In this document: positions 43,085 to 54,589 of the stretch, piece after piece
How the letters are laid out: every line of letters begins with the position of its first letter
Position numbering within the stretch: position 1 is the stretch's first letter
From: Mytilus californianus
Taxonomy: Eukaryota > Mollusca > Bivalvia > Mytilida > Mytilidae
Assembly (NCBI RefSeq): GCF_021869535.1
Contig: NW_026262744.1
Location: forward strand, 434,001-498,000
Reading direction: 5' to 3'
Length of the DNA: 64,000 nt
The notes under the pieces: generated by a model
What the model was told of the DNA's origin: nothing
The model's database searches: none
The model's input: the letters and a program-made list of their open reading frames with translations, nothing else
Position numbers and translations under genes: made by a program

Positions 43085-43499
43085 TTGATTGATTGCTTAA
43101 CGTCCAGTGGCAAATATTTCATGCATATTCAGGACGAGAACAAATTAACAATAAATACAATAGGTAGGTTCAGGAAAAGGGGCGTCCGGGATTAAGGTCG
43201 GAGAAATTTAGACTGACACGGGAAATGAGGATATATTGGATAGGGACAGAAATTTAGCCTTGCAACAGGTCACCTACGGACCCCTCAAAGAGTTGTTGCA
43301 AGGGTTCTTAACGTGCAAAGAGCGTGGCACTCTCTTTACACGAGGCATCGGATTTAACGTCCCCATTCTGACCGGACGTGGCTGCAAATTTGTACATCCC
43401 GCACAGCCAAACGGACGCCCCACTTTAGCAAGGGTTTTACTGCCGGTCGGAGGAAGACCAATGGTGACCATACTTCTATTCCCCAGTCACCCTTGGGGG
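43085..43499 (-). mobile_element. SINE-A, full length, with 13-bp target duplication
   Basis: Tail left, head right. Flanks are ACATGTAACACGA (43072-43084) and ACATGTTACACGA (43500-43512), one mismatch. The antisense frame through the body is open for its whole length. Confidence 0.92.
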
Positions 43500-43512
43500 A
43501 CATGTTACACGA

Positions 43513-46196
43513 AAACGAATGTCAATACATGTATGATTTCCTATTCAGTGTGAATCAATAAGATTTTCAAAATCTTACACACGAATATTTTAAATCTGGA
43601 TTTTAAAAAAGTGTTATGGAAAGTTTTAAATTGAAATTCATCTCACAAATATGATATAAATTCCCAGTCGGCAACAAAAAAACTATCAGACGCTTATAAC
43701 TTTGAAGTAATTTTTATAGTTTGCATTTTATCAAAGAAAATAATGACCTCACACAGGTCATTATTTTATGCGTTGGAGTATATTTCATTGAAACATGGTA
43801 TCGTCCGGGTTGTTTCTTCGAAAGAATGACCTATCGTTCTGAAAGAAAATTACTCCATATAGGTATATAAAGTTACAGATCACACAACTGGAGGAACAGG
43901 ATATAATCAAAGAGCTGATTGCTCTGAGGTTGAAGAAGATGCATAAAAGGTAACTTGAATTACCATAAAAGCAGCCCCACCAACCCAGCCGGCTTTGTCC
44001 CAATATTGCTTTTGGCGTATGTTTTTCTTAAAAAAATAGTAAGACTCATAACTCAATCAAAACTCGCTATACTTAACATAAAAATCTGCAAATACTGTTG
44101 ATTCAAATTAAATTTTCCAACTAGATTCCATACATTCGACTCAGCATGGTCAACTAGATGGAATGCAACTTCGCCAAGCAATTATAACAGTAATTGATTT
44201 GGTTTCACTTGAAAGTTTTCTGTCAATTTACAAAGGTAGATAGTTGACCTTAAAAAAGCTGGCTATCAAGATTTTAGTTTGCTTAAACTATGGTTTTCAT
44301 TATAAATATATATTGAAAAATTATAAATATATCTAATGCAGATATGTGTCAGGCCAAGAATTGTTTGGGCACTTATTAGCATTTCAAACTGGTTCCGTAC
44401 TCGAGCCTCGATAATGGGTGTACCTAAATGACGAATAACGGTTAAGAGATGGACTATTTGGTTGTTAAGATCCCGTTTCGATCACTTATAAAACTTTGAA
44501 TTGTAAGGCAATAAAGACAACCATTGGGGACATTTCGACAATGACTGACATGAAAACTACGTACTTTCGAAATGGAATCCGTCAACTGACATTACTTTGT
44601 TCATTGATATTTCTGTCAACTTACGGTGCATCGTTTGATGTGTAACACACCAGCAGATTCACGTGTGCGCTTGACTCTTTATTGTCGCCAAAACATACTA
44701 AAATATTCTAACTTTCGTTTTAAAAAAACACATGTTGTCTAAAACTGGAGTATGACTTGATTGCATTAAAGATCTGAACGTAGACGGAACAACTCAATCC
44801 GTGTATTTTTTCAAGCATCATTGATATGAAGTCGTACTCTCCACGTAGATACTTGACTTTAACACAAGACGGATTGTATGAATATATGCAATTCTGTTTA
44901 ACAATATTTTGAAACTTTCGTATGCACAAATTGTCAATTTAATTTCCCATTTGTGCACATGCGCAGATATGTAACCATCATGGTTTAGATTAACCCGAAT
45001 AATTGTTTTATTCCGATAATTCCGATCATTAATCTACTAAAGACAATTATAAGAACAATCAGAGAATTATTATCATGACCTACTGATGCTCCAAAACAAG
45101 CCATCAACTTTTAATTATTTTTTTTTTATGTGTTTTCATGAATTTCGAGAATTTATAAAAAAAACATATAAATATCTGCATAAGTTTATTAAACTTGAAT
45201 ACCCTCAATGAAATTTTTTTTTAATAGATACGTCCTTAATGAAAGCAAGGAGAAGGAACCCATGGTGAACGTACTCTATGGGCGAAAGAACTCAGGTCGA
45301 ACAGACCAAGGGCAAACCGACCCAATACCAAATTCACGCATGCGTACTACAAAAATATACTCTAAAAACATCCGGTTACAAGTAAACAAATAACGTTCCT
45401 GTAAGATGAAATGAAATCTAATAATTTACATAAATAAAAAAGGGTATATATTGTTACATTAAAACATGAGAAACTATAACACTATTGATAGTGATTGTTT
45501 TTCAAGCCTAACTTATAAATTAAAATAAATGATGCAGATGCTTAAATATGTGTAAAAATCGGTATCAAGAAATGGCACGAAAGTTGTTATAAAATTGTAA
45601 TACACAGAAAGGGATGCGGCATACAACCTGGTAACGGTTCAATGATTTTACAGCCTGCAGTAAAGGCTTTCAGAAGACTTGAAGTCTTCTTCCACCAAAA
45701 ACAAAGAGGTCGTAAATTATAGGGCTAGTAATGAGACATGATAAGAGTTGAAACACAACCATAACAGCTGCACCATACACTAAATTTTACGGTCAATAGG
45801 TCAGTCTGCTAAATTACATGAAAACAAATAATTAGTAATCTCAACACTTTTAAAATAGCAAATTATTGTCAGCAATTAAATACTTATGAGAGATAAGATA
45901 TAACTAGTTTACAAATTAAGCTCACTGACAGTATTTTAAACTTTAATTAAAAGACAGATATTGATAAAAGTGCAAACTCCATGATGAATGTCAAAGACAA
46001 AAGGTGAACATACGATGACTGATCAGAAACTTTACAAAAAGTATATATATATCCAAATAAGGACAAATTAAAAATTCTTCCAATTTTACAAAAATTGTAA
46101 AAGAAATAATTTAAGATCATGCATGCAACATGCATACTAGTCAATTTCATGTGACACATGTAAATAATGCTAAATAATTTTGTCGTTTGTGCTGCT
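43513..46196. other. long stretch without recognisable features
   Basis: About 2.7 kb of AT-rich DNA. Short frames (43785-44003 minus, 44720-44929 minus, 45208-45393 plus) show no domain or splice pattern. No repeat partner is found in the window. Confidence 0.5.
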
Positions 46197-47049
46197 CAAC
46201 TTAACGGGTACGTCTAAACACTGCTCAGAACCTCCTGAGTGCACTCAGGACCCTTTATAGGCATCGTATTTGCACACAGGATGGCTGTATATATTCGTTA
46301 CACGCTACTTGTTTAAGAGTTAAATTTTGGTGGAATTTGAAATCGAACTTAGATAGATATGTCAATTCTTATAAAATAGTGAGGGCACGTGTCACTGATT
46401 ACACAACTACTGAGCCGTGAATTATTCATTCAACAAAATTGATTGGATTATCTTTATTGTTATTTATGAATTGTGTTGTTAGTACAGTGTTACGTTTAAA
46501 ATTAATAACACGATGTTTTAAGTTTTTAGGGATTGTTTAATGTAGTTAAATTTAAATTATGCATAGTAAATTTTACGTTTATGGAGAACAAAATTTAAAA
46601 AAAAAACATTTCTATGGATACCTATGGATCTTCAGAACGCTGGCACTGTTGTACCATTATATTCTGCTCTACTTCATCATTGTTGTATTTAATTGTATTT
46701 AAATTATCATATTTGGGTATTATTCGATGTACTTTTCATGATGACGGCTAAATTAATTTTGTTGTGGTCTGCAGTTCATGCATAAAGAAAATTTAAAAAA
46801 ATCGTGTTTATTTTATAGTTGCCATTTTTCTGTAACAAGTTCGATTTTTGTTTTTCTTTGGGATTTTTTTTCTCTCTCTCCAAAATCAACTTAATAAACA
46901 CAAAACAATGTTTACTGAATATCAAATTTTATTGAATTTGTATATCTTTATTATTCTCAATAAACCATACATAGGTATAGAGAAGACAATTATGTACAAT
47001 ATTTACAATGACAATATTTAGATGAATTTATTTATATGATTTGCTAAGT

Positions 47050-47346
47050 CTAATGTCTTGGCTGCGTACATGCTGTCCTTGGTCTTTTTCTTTGGTTTGG
47101 CTTACGAGCAAATTTCTGGGATTTTGGCACTTCAAAATATGTGCACGAAGACTTAGTCGTGGTTTGAACGGATTTCGTGTCAATCAACAGTCTCCGAAAT
47201 AGTCTTTCTCGCTGTTCTTTTGTTTTCGAAAACCAACATTGAAATGATACATCATGTTTTCTGTACGGACCGAAATGTTCATAATTTTTTTTTACAGTAA
47301 AATACCAAAATATGATAAATTGCGTGAGTTCGATATACGATAGCAC
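47050..47346 (-). CDS. hypothetical basic protein inside the DNA element
   Basis: 98 codons. The N-terminal third is hydrophobic and aromatic (LTQFIIFWYFTV), possibly non-native lead. The rest is strongly basic: KHDVSFQCWFSKTKEQRERL, FRRLLIDTKSVQ and an end of KFARKPNQRKRPRTACTQPR. The basic tail resembles a nucleic-acid-binding or nuclear-localising segment. No family is recognised. It may be an exon captured by the element or a chance frame; CDS status is uncertain. Confidence 0.25.
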   Translation of the reverse strand: MLSYIELTQFIIFWYFTVKKNYEHFGPYRKHDVSFQCWFSKTKEQRERLFRRLLIDTKSVQTTTKSSCTYFEVPKSQKFARKPNQRKRPRTACTQPRH

Positions 47347-47905
47347 TTATTTAGGACAGTAGACTGACAAAAATTAACAAGGGAAGAACTGAGAAAGAAA
47401 ATTAAATTTTATTTGTTTTACAATAAAAAAATCATTTTTTTTTAATTTAGTTTAGAATCACACTACAATCTTACTTACAAAATGTTTAGAAATAATACCC
47501 AAATATGATAATTTTCAGAAAACGGAGACAAATTCATTTTTTTCAGAATTTATTTACATATTGAAATTCGTTCTAGGCTTGTATTACTGCATGGACAAGA
47601 ACGATTTAAATGAGAAATAAAATCTTACTAAATGCTGATTTGTTAAACATTCGTATTACTCAGAAATAAAATTTAGACATTTTCTTTCACTGTTTTACAA
47701 CAAATCATTCTTCAGAATTTACTTTTACATTAAAACTGCTCAAGGAATCTAAATACTGGACAAGAACGAACTCAATGTAAAACCAAATCTTACTACATGA
47801 AATTGTTTAGAAATAACCGCCACATTTTGCAATAATTTATATCTATATTTTTGAACGTTTTCAAATGAAATGAATTGAATTAAAATTTCCCAACTATATG
47901 TAGTT

Positions 47906-48069
47906 TTCTCATATTTCTCAAATGGCTTCAATTATTACAAACAAAACGAAAAGTTTATTTAACATTTTTTTCTAAAACAATATATCTTTCTCATATTTCT
48001 CAAATGGCTTCAATTATTACAAACAAAACGAAAAGTTTATTTAACATTTTTTTCTAAAACAATATATCT
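47906..48069 (+). repeat. 82-bp perfect tandem duplication
   Basis: Units 47906-47987 and 47988-48069 start TTCTCATATTTCTCAAATGG and appear identical by eye. The duplication lies inside the 2.24-kb element and must be recent. Confidence 0.92.
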
Positions 48070-48453
48070 TCATTGTTCTTTATTTTTCAAAAGACATCTT
48101 GGTTTTGTTTGTTTGCCAAGCTTACTTGTATGAGGTTAATACCATTACTAATCATTCCTAATTATTAAAGATCAAACGACCTAATCAACATGATAATTGA
48201 TATTCAATATAATCATCGGTCATGCCTGACATATTTCTTAAAATCGGCGCGTGCCAATGAAAACTTCAATAACTTCTTAAATAATAAATTTATTTTATCA
48301 AAACAAAAATTATAAGATGGACAATTAAATTAACTATCGAATGCATACCTTCACTACTCACTAAAACAACTATTTCATGTCCTGAGTGCACTCAGAAGGT
48401 CCTGAGTGCACTCAGAAGGTCCTGAGCGGTGTTTAGACGTACCGCAACTTAAC

Positions 48454-49129
48454 AAGTTCAAATGACATCTCGAGTATTACATAAATTATACACCAGCTTT
48501 ATCTGCTTGATGATTTATACATTGATGATGCCACTTGTGTCGTTCCATTATCTTCAGTTCTGATGTTTTTACGCATGCATTTTATCTACAGTCGCGCCGA
48601 ATTCCGCATGGATTCCAACACCAATTTGTAATCAAAACAAGCAGTCTTATTATGTAACACGTTTGAAAATTGAGCACAGCAGACAACATTGAAATATTAT
48701 TTTCATCACTTAATCACAAAAATCTGAGCGTACTACCAACGACAAAATTATTTAAAAACTACCTGTATAAACCTCCGAACGATATTTTCATATGGTATGC
48801 TATACCAGCATATTTAGTTTCTGATTTTGTTCTCGCCCTTTGGAAAACTTTCCATTAGTCTGAATAGAACAACTGGTTATTCTTAAGAATTTTTTAAATC
48901 GATGATCTATTTATCTATTAGGTAAGTTACAGTTTTAATGGTTTCATTTTTAATTTCGACCAAATGGTTACCTTAACTTAAAATACTCGTATTTTAAATA
49001 CAAAACTTGATCCTGCTATCTATGTTGAATTTATTTATAACTTGAGAGACATGCAACGACAAAATTATTTACAAAACGATTTTCACTGTACTTGGGCCTA
49101 AGTAAAATCACACCTATATTGATCTCCGA
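48454..49129. other. spacer, nothing recognised
   Basis: AT-rich with a few short frames. Confidence 0.4.
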
Positions 49130-49275
49130 GGGAAATTCAAAACGGAAAATCCCTAATCAAATGGCAAAATCAAACGAATGGACATCAACTGACATATTCC
49201 TGACTTGGTACACGCATTTTCAAATGTAGAAAATTGTGGATTGAACCAATTGAGCGGTCTAGAGAAGCCCGTCAC
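49130..49275. repeat. dispersed repeat, related to R1
   Basis: AATCCCTAATCAAATGGCAA, CCTGACTTGGTACACGCATT and GTGGATTGAACCAATTGAGC. The CTGACTTGGTACA and GTGG-TTGAACC blocks are shared with R1 (14280-14340), so it is a divergent relative. I recall the family from mussel DNA. Confidence 0.5.
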
Positions 49276-49652
49276 TTAGTTCAAAGAAGAAAACAGTAAT
49301 ATCGTCTAAGAGAAAAAGGACAAGCATATCACAAATTTTCCGATTTAGTGTTTTCTTGTTTTAAACTGGATGGTGGTATTTCTTATATAATCTAATTAAA
49401 GTCTGAAGAGAGTAAACATTATTTTCGTAAATGTGTTGTTTTTAAAGACATACAATGGCATAAATATTTTATCATTACCCGTGTATCTGCAGTCTTGGGG
49501 GATTAAAAACAATGCAAATACATATTATACACCTTTTTTATCTTTTCTAGACCTTTTTAAAAAACTTAGATATAACCGATTATCTTTTGTTCACATCTTA
49601 ATGCATCAAAAAGTCAACAAATGACGTTTTTTGTTTTCACAAAAGGTGAACA
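49276..49652. other. spacer
   Basis: Nothing recognised. Confidence 0.35.
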
Positions 49653-49854
49653 ACATGTCGCAAGGCGAAATTCCTGTCCCTATCCAATATATCCTCATTT
49701 TCCAGTGGCAGTCCAAATTTCCCCGACCAATGTCCACCATCCCGGATTGCCTGGATTAATACAACACGTACATTGTTATTTATTGTTAACTTGTTCTCGT
49801 CCTCAACATGCATGAAATATATGCAACTGGACGTTAAGCAACCAACAATCAATC
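49653..49854 (+). mobile_element. SINE-A, 5'-truncated, diverged
   Basis: It starts at ACATGTCGCAAGGCGAAATT (about position 250 of the consensus) and ends in CAATCAATC. It has many substitutions. No target duplication was seen. Confidence 0.82.
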
Positions 49855-50336
49855 ATTCGAGCAATTCTAAAATACAATTGGATTTTAAAGTTTTAGTAAA
49901 TTTTCAATATTTAGTGGCTTTAGATCTTTCACAATCCACTGGCAATGTTCAGCCGGGAACATCCTTTTGGCTTTGATTGCAAATTGTCCTTTTTTGGAGA
50001 AGCCTTAAACTGGCCATCGAACAAACAGTTTAAATGCATGTCCAATTTCAATTTATAGTCTTAAAATTTACTGGGCCGCCAGGATGGCTGATGAATTATG
50101 AACCCATCCTGGCCATTCTCGTAATATGACATGAATGAAGGGTTCGTGACCTCCATAATATTAGCCTTCTTCGTCACACTCAGCTCCATTTTGTCCAGTG
50201 CACTTAGTCTCCTTTTTGCTTTCTGATGATAAATACATTAATGATTTTATTATCATCGTTCAATGTTTTATATCTAATTATTTCTATAAATCGAAATACA
50301 GGTATTGAATAGTATATACAAATGTTTAATTTTAAT
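49855..50336. other. spacer
   Basis: Nothing recognised. Confidence 0.4.
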
Positions 50337-50762
50337 AACCCTTAAGGGTGACTGGGGAATAGAAATATGGTCACCATTGGTCTTCCTCCGACCGGCAGTA
50401 AAACCCTTGCTAAAGTGGGGCGTCCGTTTGGCTGTGCGGGATGTACAAATTTGCAACCACATTCGGTCAGAATGGGGACGTTAAATCCGATGCCTCGTTT
50501 AAAGAGAGTGCCACGCTATTTGCACGTTAAGAACCCTTGCAACAACTCTTTGAGGGGTCCGTAGGTGACCTGTTGTAGGGCTAAATTTCTGTCCCTATCC
50601 ATTATACCCTTTTTTTCCGTGGCAGTCTTGATTTCTCCGACCTTAATCCCGGAAGCCCCTATTATAGAACCTACCTATTGTATTTATTGTAAATTTGTTC
50701 TCGTCCTGGATATGCATGAAATATTTGCCACTGGACGTTTAGCAACCAACAATCAATCAATC
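50337..50762 (+). mobile_element. SINE-A, full length
   Basis: Head ACCCTTAAGGGTGACTGG at 50338, AATC tail to 50762. A few private changes (CACATTCGGTCAG, CTGTTGTAGGGC). No clear flanking duplication. Confidence 0.9.
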
Positions 50763-50945
50763 TAAATGAACATGTCCTGCAAGTTCAACTTTTACACTGG
50801 AAATATAATCACTTTAGAGGAAAGTATCCAGAAAAAAAATGATATTTTAAACTTACCTTGTTTATACTCCTCCCAGTTTTCAAATTAGGCATGTTAGAAT
50901 ACCTCTGATAACGAAACCCACATTCCATACTTTCACTTGTTACTT

Positions 50946-51671
50946 CTAATACTCCTTTTTTGGTAGGTACATTTTTTTTCTATTAACTTGTTTTTTCTGT
51001 ACAACATTTCTCATTACTTTGCGTTTTTGTCCAGGAATTTTGTCCTTACGGGCAGTCCAGAAAGCTTGGGAATTTGTTCTTGAAGAAATAAATCTACATT
51101 CATCAGCATATTGTGAATATTGTGAAGAGTTTATGGCGACGAAACACTATACATTGCATTTTTTATGTCTCTAATGGCAATGATGCATTTTTCCCTGTCA
51201 TTTCTGTCAATTCTGATTGACATTCTTCCTGTACCAAATCTGAAATTCAAAATGGTCTTCTGTTTCTAAAGCAATACATTCTTCCATGATGTTAACTTTA
51301 TTGTCCGAGGAGACTGCTTTGTCCGTTATATCACTATCCATATTAAATAAAGGTCGATTTTTGTACTCTGATGGCAAGAAATCGATCCATAGGCATGGTA
51401 TTGAGTGAATAAGGCCAGCAGATGTTTGCAACGCCAGTGATTCCTTTTCCAGTTAAAACAGGAACAATATGGTCCACCAGTATTGATCAACATAGTGTAC
51501 CGAGTCGGAGTCAGGGCTTCTAACATTAAAGCCATCTTCTGTAACTATTATACTGCCAGGTGGAATTTCTAATTCACTCGGTGGTATTCTATCCAGACAG
51601 TGTGTCAAAAGACTATTTAGGTCTATCTTGTAAAAATGATGGAATATTAGATGAATATGACCTGTTCTCAT
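50946..51671 (-). pseudogene. SWIM-domain (MULE-type) relic
   Basis: Read leftwards from 51671: LLTHCLDRIPPSELEIPPG and GSIIVTEDGFNVRSPDSD. After a slip the SWIM zinc finger follows, GGPYCSCFNWKRNHWRCKHL (C-x-C, 10 residues, C-x-H; about 51407-51475), then a segment ending in DFLPSEYKNRPLFNMDSD. The tail has NSQAFWTARKDKIPGQKRK and VNRKKMYLPKKEY, stop at 50946-50948. SWIM fingers of this type sit at the C-terminus of Mutator-like transposases and derived nuclear proteins. The frame slips at least twice. The finger itself is undamaged, unlike that at 40807-41737. Confidence 0.65.
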
Positions 51672-51986
51672 GCATATAGGAGGTATTCTTCTTATTTATC
51701 TGAAAAATTAAGAAAACAAATGCTGACATGTTCACGAGGGGTTTTCTTAGATTAATCATAACGGTGCAAGCTGATATCTAAAACCCAAGTCATGCCTTAA
51801 ATGCCTGACAATAACTAAGTTAGTAAGTAAGTAAATTAATTATTTTAGTGACATGTGTATCATAACATACAGCCGCCATACATCCATTAATCAATAATTG
51901 AATGTTCTTAGGGATATCCGGTTAAAAATGCACCCTTTTCTTTTGATAGTACAATTCCTATTTATATAATATTGTATAAAAATCTC
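51672..51986. other. spacer
   Basis: Nothing recognised; no upstream continuation of the SWIM relic is readable. Confidence 0.35.
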
Positions 51987-52005
51987 GGGGGGGGGGGGGG
52001 GGGGG
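51987..52005 (+). repeat. poly-G run of 19
   Basis: Nineteen consecutive G, a possible quadruplex and a likely site of length errors in sequencing. Confidence 0.9.
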
Positions 52006-52899
52006 CTACTTCAATACTTAATTGATAGGGGGTTCCGCTGGGGTTCTATTACCTCATCCTTTTCATATAATTTAGATTTTAAAAATGTATACCTTTTCAT
52101 ATATTGCGTAGGTAAAAATGTAACCTTTTCCCATATTGTTTGGGTTCCATGTGGTGTGTAATGTAAGAGTGGAATACCAAAGTGTCAAAAGAGAAACATT
52201 GGTTGATAAAAAAACAGCCCGGAACACCAAGAAAGATGGCAGACGAAGTTGTGGGAACTTTATTGACCTTATCATATATTTCTGATAGTTTTCCCGACCT
52301 ATTCACATATATTCAAGCTAGAAAAGGTGACTTATTCCAGCGGCACGTCCTATCACCTTATATATAGGAAGTATAGGGAGTTTATCTTTTGCATTTTTGA
52401 TACAGGACTTAATCGACTAATTGAGGTCGTAATCATCGTTGTGACCTTGAGATGCGAGTCTTCTAAATATGGAATGGGTTTATATAAACACTAGACTAGA
52501 CTAAATATAAATAATGTATATTAGAGAGAGTCCTTCATGACCATTATTATATGAATAAACCAGGCGAGTCACTACTTGTTATTTTGAAAAGGCATGTGAC
52601 TTTACAGAAAAATTGAGAGACAAGGCATCTTACAAAGGTTTTAATCCATTGTACTGTTTTTCATCAATTGTTATGCAGAAATCCACCTTTCTTTTTTTAT
52701 TTCACTACTCATAAGAATGATAACTGTAGCCATGCATGCCTATATTCTTTAGGTGAAATATCTTGATTTAGCAATAAATCTTTATTAAAATACATACGTG
52801 ATTTTACTCTAGGGCATCATTTCATTCACTATGATTGATACCATTGAAGATAATGATTTCCTATCCTGTATGTTTCTCATGTATTTCGATTTTAAATCA
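52006..52899. other. spacer with an unassigned frame
   Basis: The plus-strand frame 52182-52367 (MSKEKHWLIKKQPGTPRKMA...) has protein-like composition, but no domain or splice sites. The rest is AT-rich. Confidence 0.35.
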
Positions 52900-52911
52900 C
52901 AAAGCATTTTT

Positions 52912-53331
52912 ACCCCCAAGGGTGACTGGGGAATAGAAGTATGGTCACCATTGGTCTTCCTCCGACCGGCAGTAAAACCCGTGCTAAAGTGGGGCGTCCG
53001 TTTGGCTGTGCGGGATGTACAAATTTGCAGCCACGTCCGGTCAGAATGGGGACGTTAAATCCGATGTCTCGTGTAAAGAGAGTGCCACGCTCTTTGCACG
53101 TTAAGAACCCTTGCAACAACTCTTTGAGGGGTCCGTAGGTGACCTGTTGCAAGGCTAAATTTCTGTCCCTATCCAATATACCCTCATTTCCCGTGGCAGT
53201 CTAAATTTCTCCGACCTTAATCCCTTAATCTATTACAGAACCTACCTATTGTATTTATTGTGAACTTGTTCTCGTCCTGAATATGCATGAAATATTTGCC
53301 ACTGGACGTTAAGCAACCAACAACAATCAAT
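52912..53331 (+). mobile_element. SINE-A, full length, with 12-bp target duplication
   Basis: CAAAGCATTTTT at 52900-52911 and 53332-53343, identical. ATTAAGGGATT-type subgroup (here as AATCCCTTAAT in head-to-tail reading). Confidence 0.93.
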
Positions 53332-53343
53332 CAAAGCATTTTT

Positions 53344-54472
53344 TCTAAACCATTTGGCGTGTTTATCTTTATATTGGACATGTCAGAACGAAAACAGTTC
53401 ACCAATCGCTTAAAAAAAGCAAATATAAGTATATATAAAGAATTCCAGATAAAAATGCAGAAATGAGGTTTTTACCCACCAAAATTTGAATTAATTGAGT
53501 GATTATTTGTTTTTATAATATTATTATATTGTTTTTGTTTCAATAGCAGTAAGATGAATAAAGTGAAGTTAGAAATGACTAGACTTATTTTGTACCCGAC
53601 AAGGCAAGACCATATCAGTCGCTATGACTTTTATGTCCTTTGGTCTCTGACGGAGATTTGTCTCATTGGCAATCATACCACATCAATTTTGTATACTAAA
53701 ATAAAAGATTGGAAGGAAAACAAGAATGAATATATTTATTCCCCCATTAGGGAGCAACCGTTTATCTTCAAAAAGGTAAGTTGGGATGCTGTGTTTTTAA
53801 TTGTAAGTCGGAATATTTTTTTTGGCTCAAGGCGCAAACAAAAATCGTAATCTAACACATGTTTTCGTTCAAGCCGAACTACCTTTTTCAATTGAAATCT
53901 TATTCACTTAAATACTTTTTAACTGAAAAAAAATATTTAACGGGTCGCAACTGTAAATGACGACGGATGTCGAACACTGAACATTTGTAACATGCATATA
54001 AAATCACTATTATCAAGATTGATACTGCTTTAAATTTAGATTGTGATGACATATTTAACACACCATATCTATCTGATACAGGTCAAGGAATAGAAGTAAT
54101 TAAAATTGGACTTATTGATCAATATAGGAAATCAGAAGAAGTGCAAAACAGTTTACTCACTTTCTCAGTTAGAACAAGGTGTATTCACTCTCCTGAAAAA
54201 CTCATTTGATATACTCCTTTGGCGTGCAATATCTTTAGGGCAGTTTCATTACTGTTCAGTGTAGCATTGCTGCATAGGATCCAATGAAATTTGAATGCAT
54301 CTCAGTGAAAGATACTGAAATAAGATACAGACGAAAAGGTTAAATATTTGTTACCTTTGTCGGAAAGCGGTTAAGGTTAGAACGGTATCTACGAGAGGCT
54401 TCAACCATAAGTGCAATAACGTATTTCTAACTTAATTTTGGACTGTGGTGCATAATGTAAAAGAGGGACGAC
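53344..54472. other. non-coding; mussel-type repeat scrap
   Basis: TGACGGAGATTTGTCTCATT and GGCAATCATACCACATCAAT (about 53648-53688) form a block I recall as common in mussel DNA. The frame 53554-53850 covers it and is not considered a gene. Confidence 0.4.
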
Positions 54473-54589
54473 AGATACCAGAGGGATAGTCAAACTCATA
54501 GATTGAAAATAAAACTGACAACGCCATGCATGGCTAAAAATAAAAGACAAACAGACAAATAATAGTACAGAAGACACAACATAGAAAAC
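54473..54589 (+). repeat. dispersed repeat Rep-M, first half
   Basis: GAGGGACGACAGATACCAGA to ACACAACATAGAAAAC. It lacks the AGCAACACGAACCCC half present at 60623-60848. Confidence 0.78.

Larger units (their letters stand above)
46206..48444. mobile_element. 2.24-kb non-autonomous DNA element with 9-bp target duplication
   Basis: Inverted ends: left GGGTACGTCTAAACACTGCT, right (other strand) CGGTACGTCTAAACACCGCT. Both continue CAG, a CTGAGTGCACTCAG palindrome and GGACC. CAACTTAAC flanks it at 46197-46205 and 48445-48453, identical. The right end carries an extra copy of CCTGAGTGCACTCAGAAGGT. End sequence, palindrome and duplication length match the 768-bp element at 18873, so they are one Mutator-like family. 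The inside has one odd minus-strand frame and an 82-bp tandem duplication, but no transposase. Confidence 0.85.

Noticed and set aside
52182..52367. 61-codon frame MSKEKHWLIKKQPGTPRKMA...
   Set aside because: Protein-like but isolated, no family and no exon borders.
53554..53850. 98-codon plus-strand frame
   Set aside because: It runs through a block remembered as a dispersed mussel repeat (TTTGTCTCATTGGCAATCAT); not a gene.
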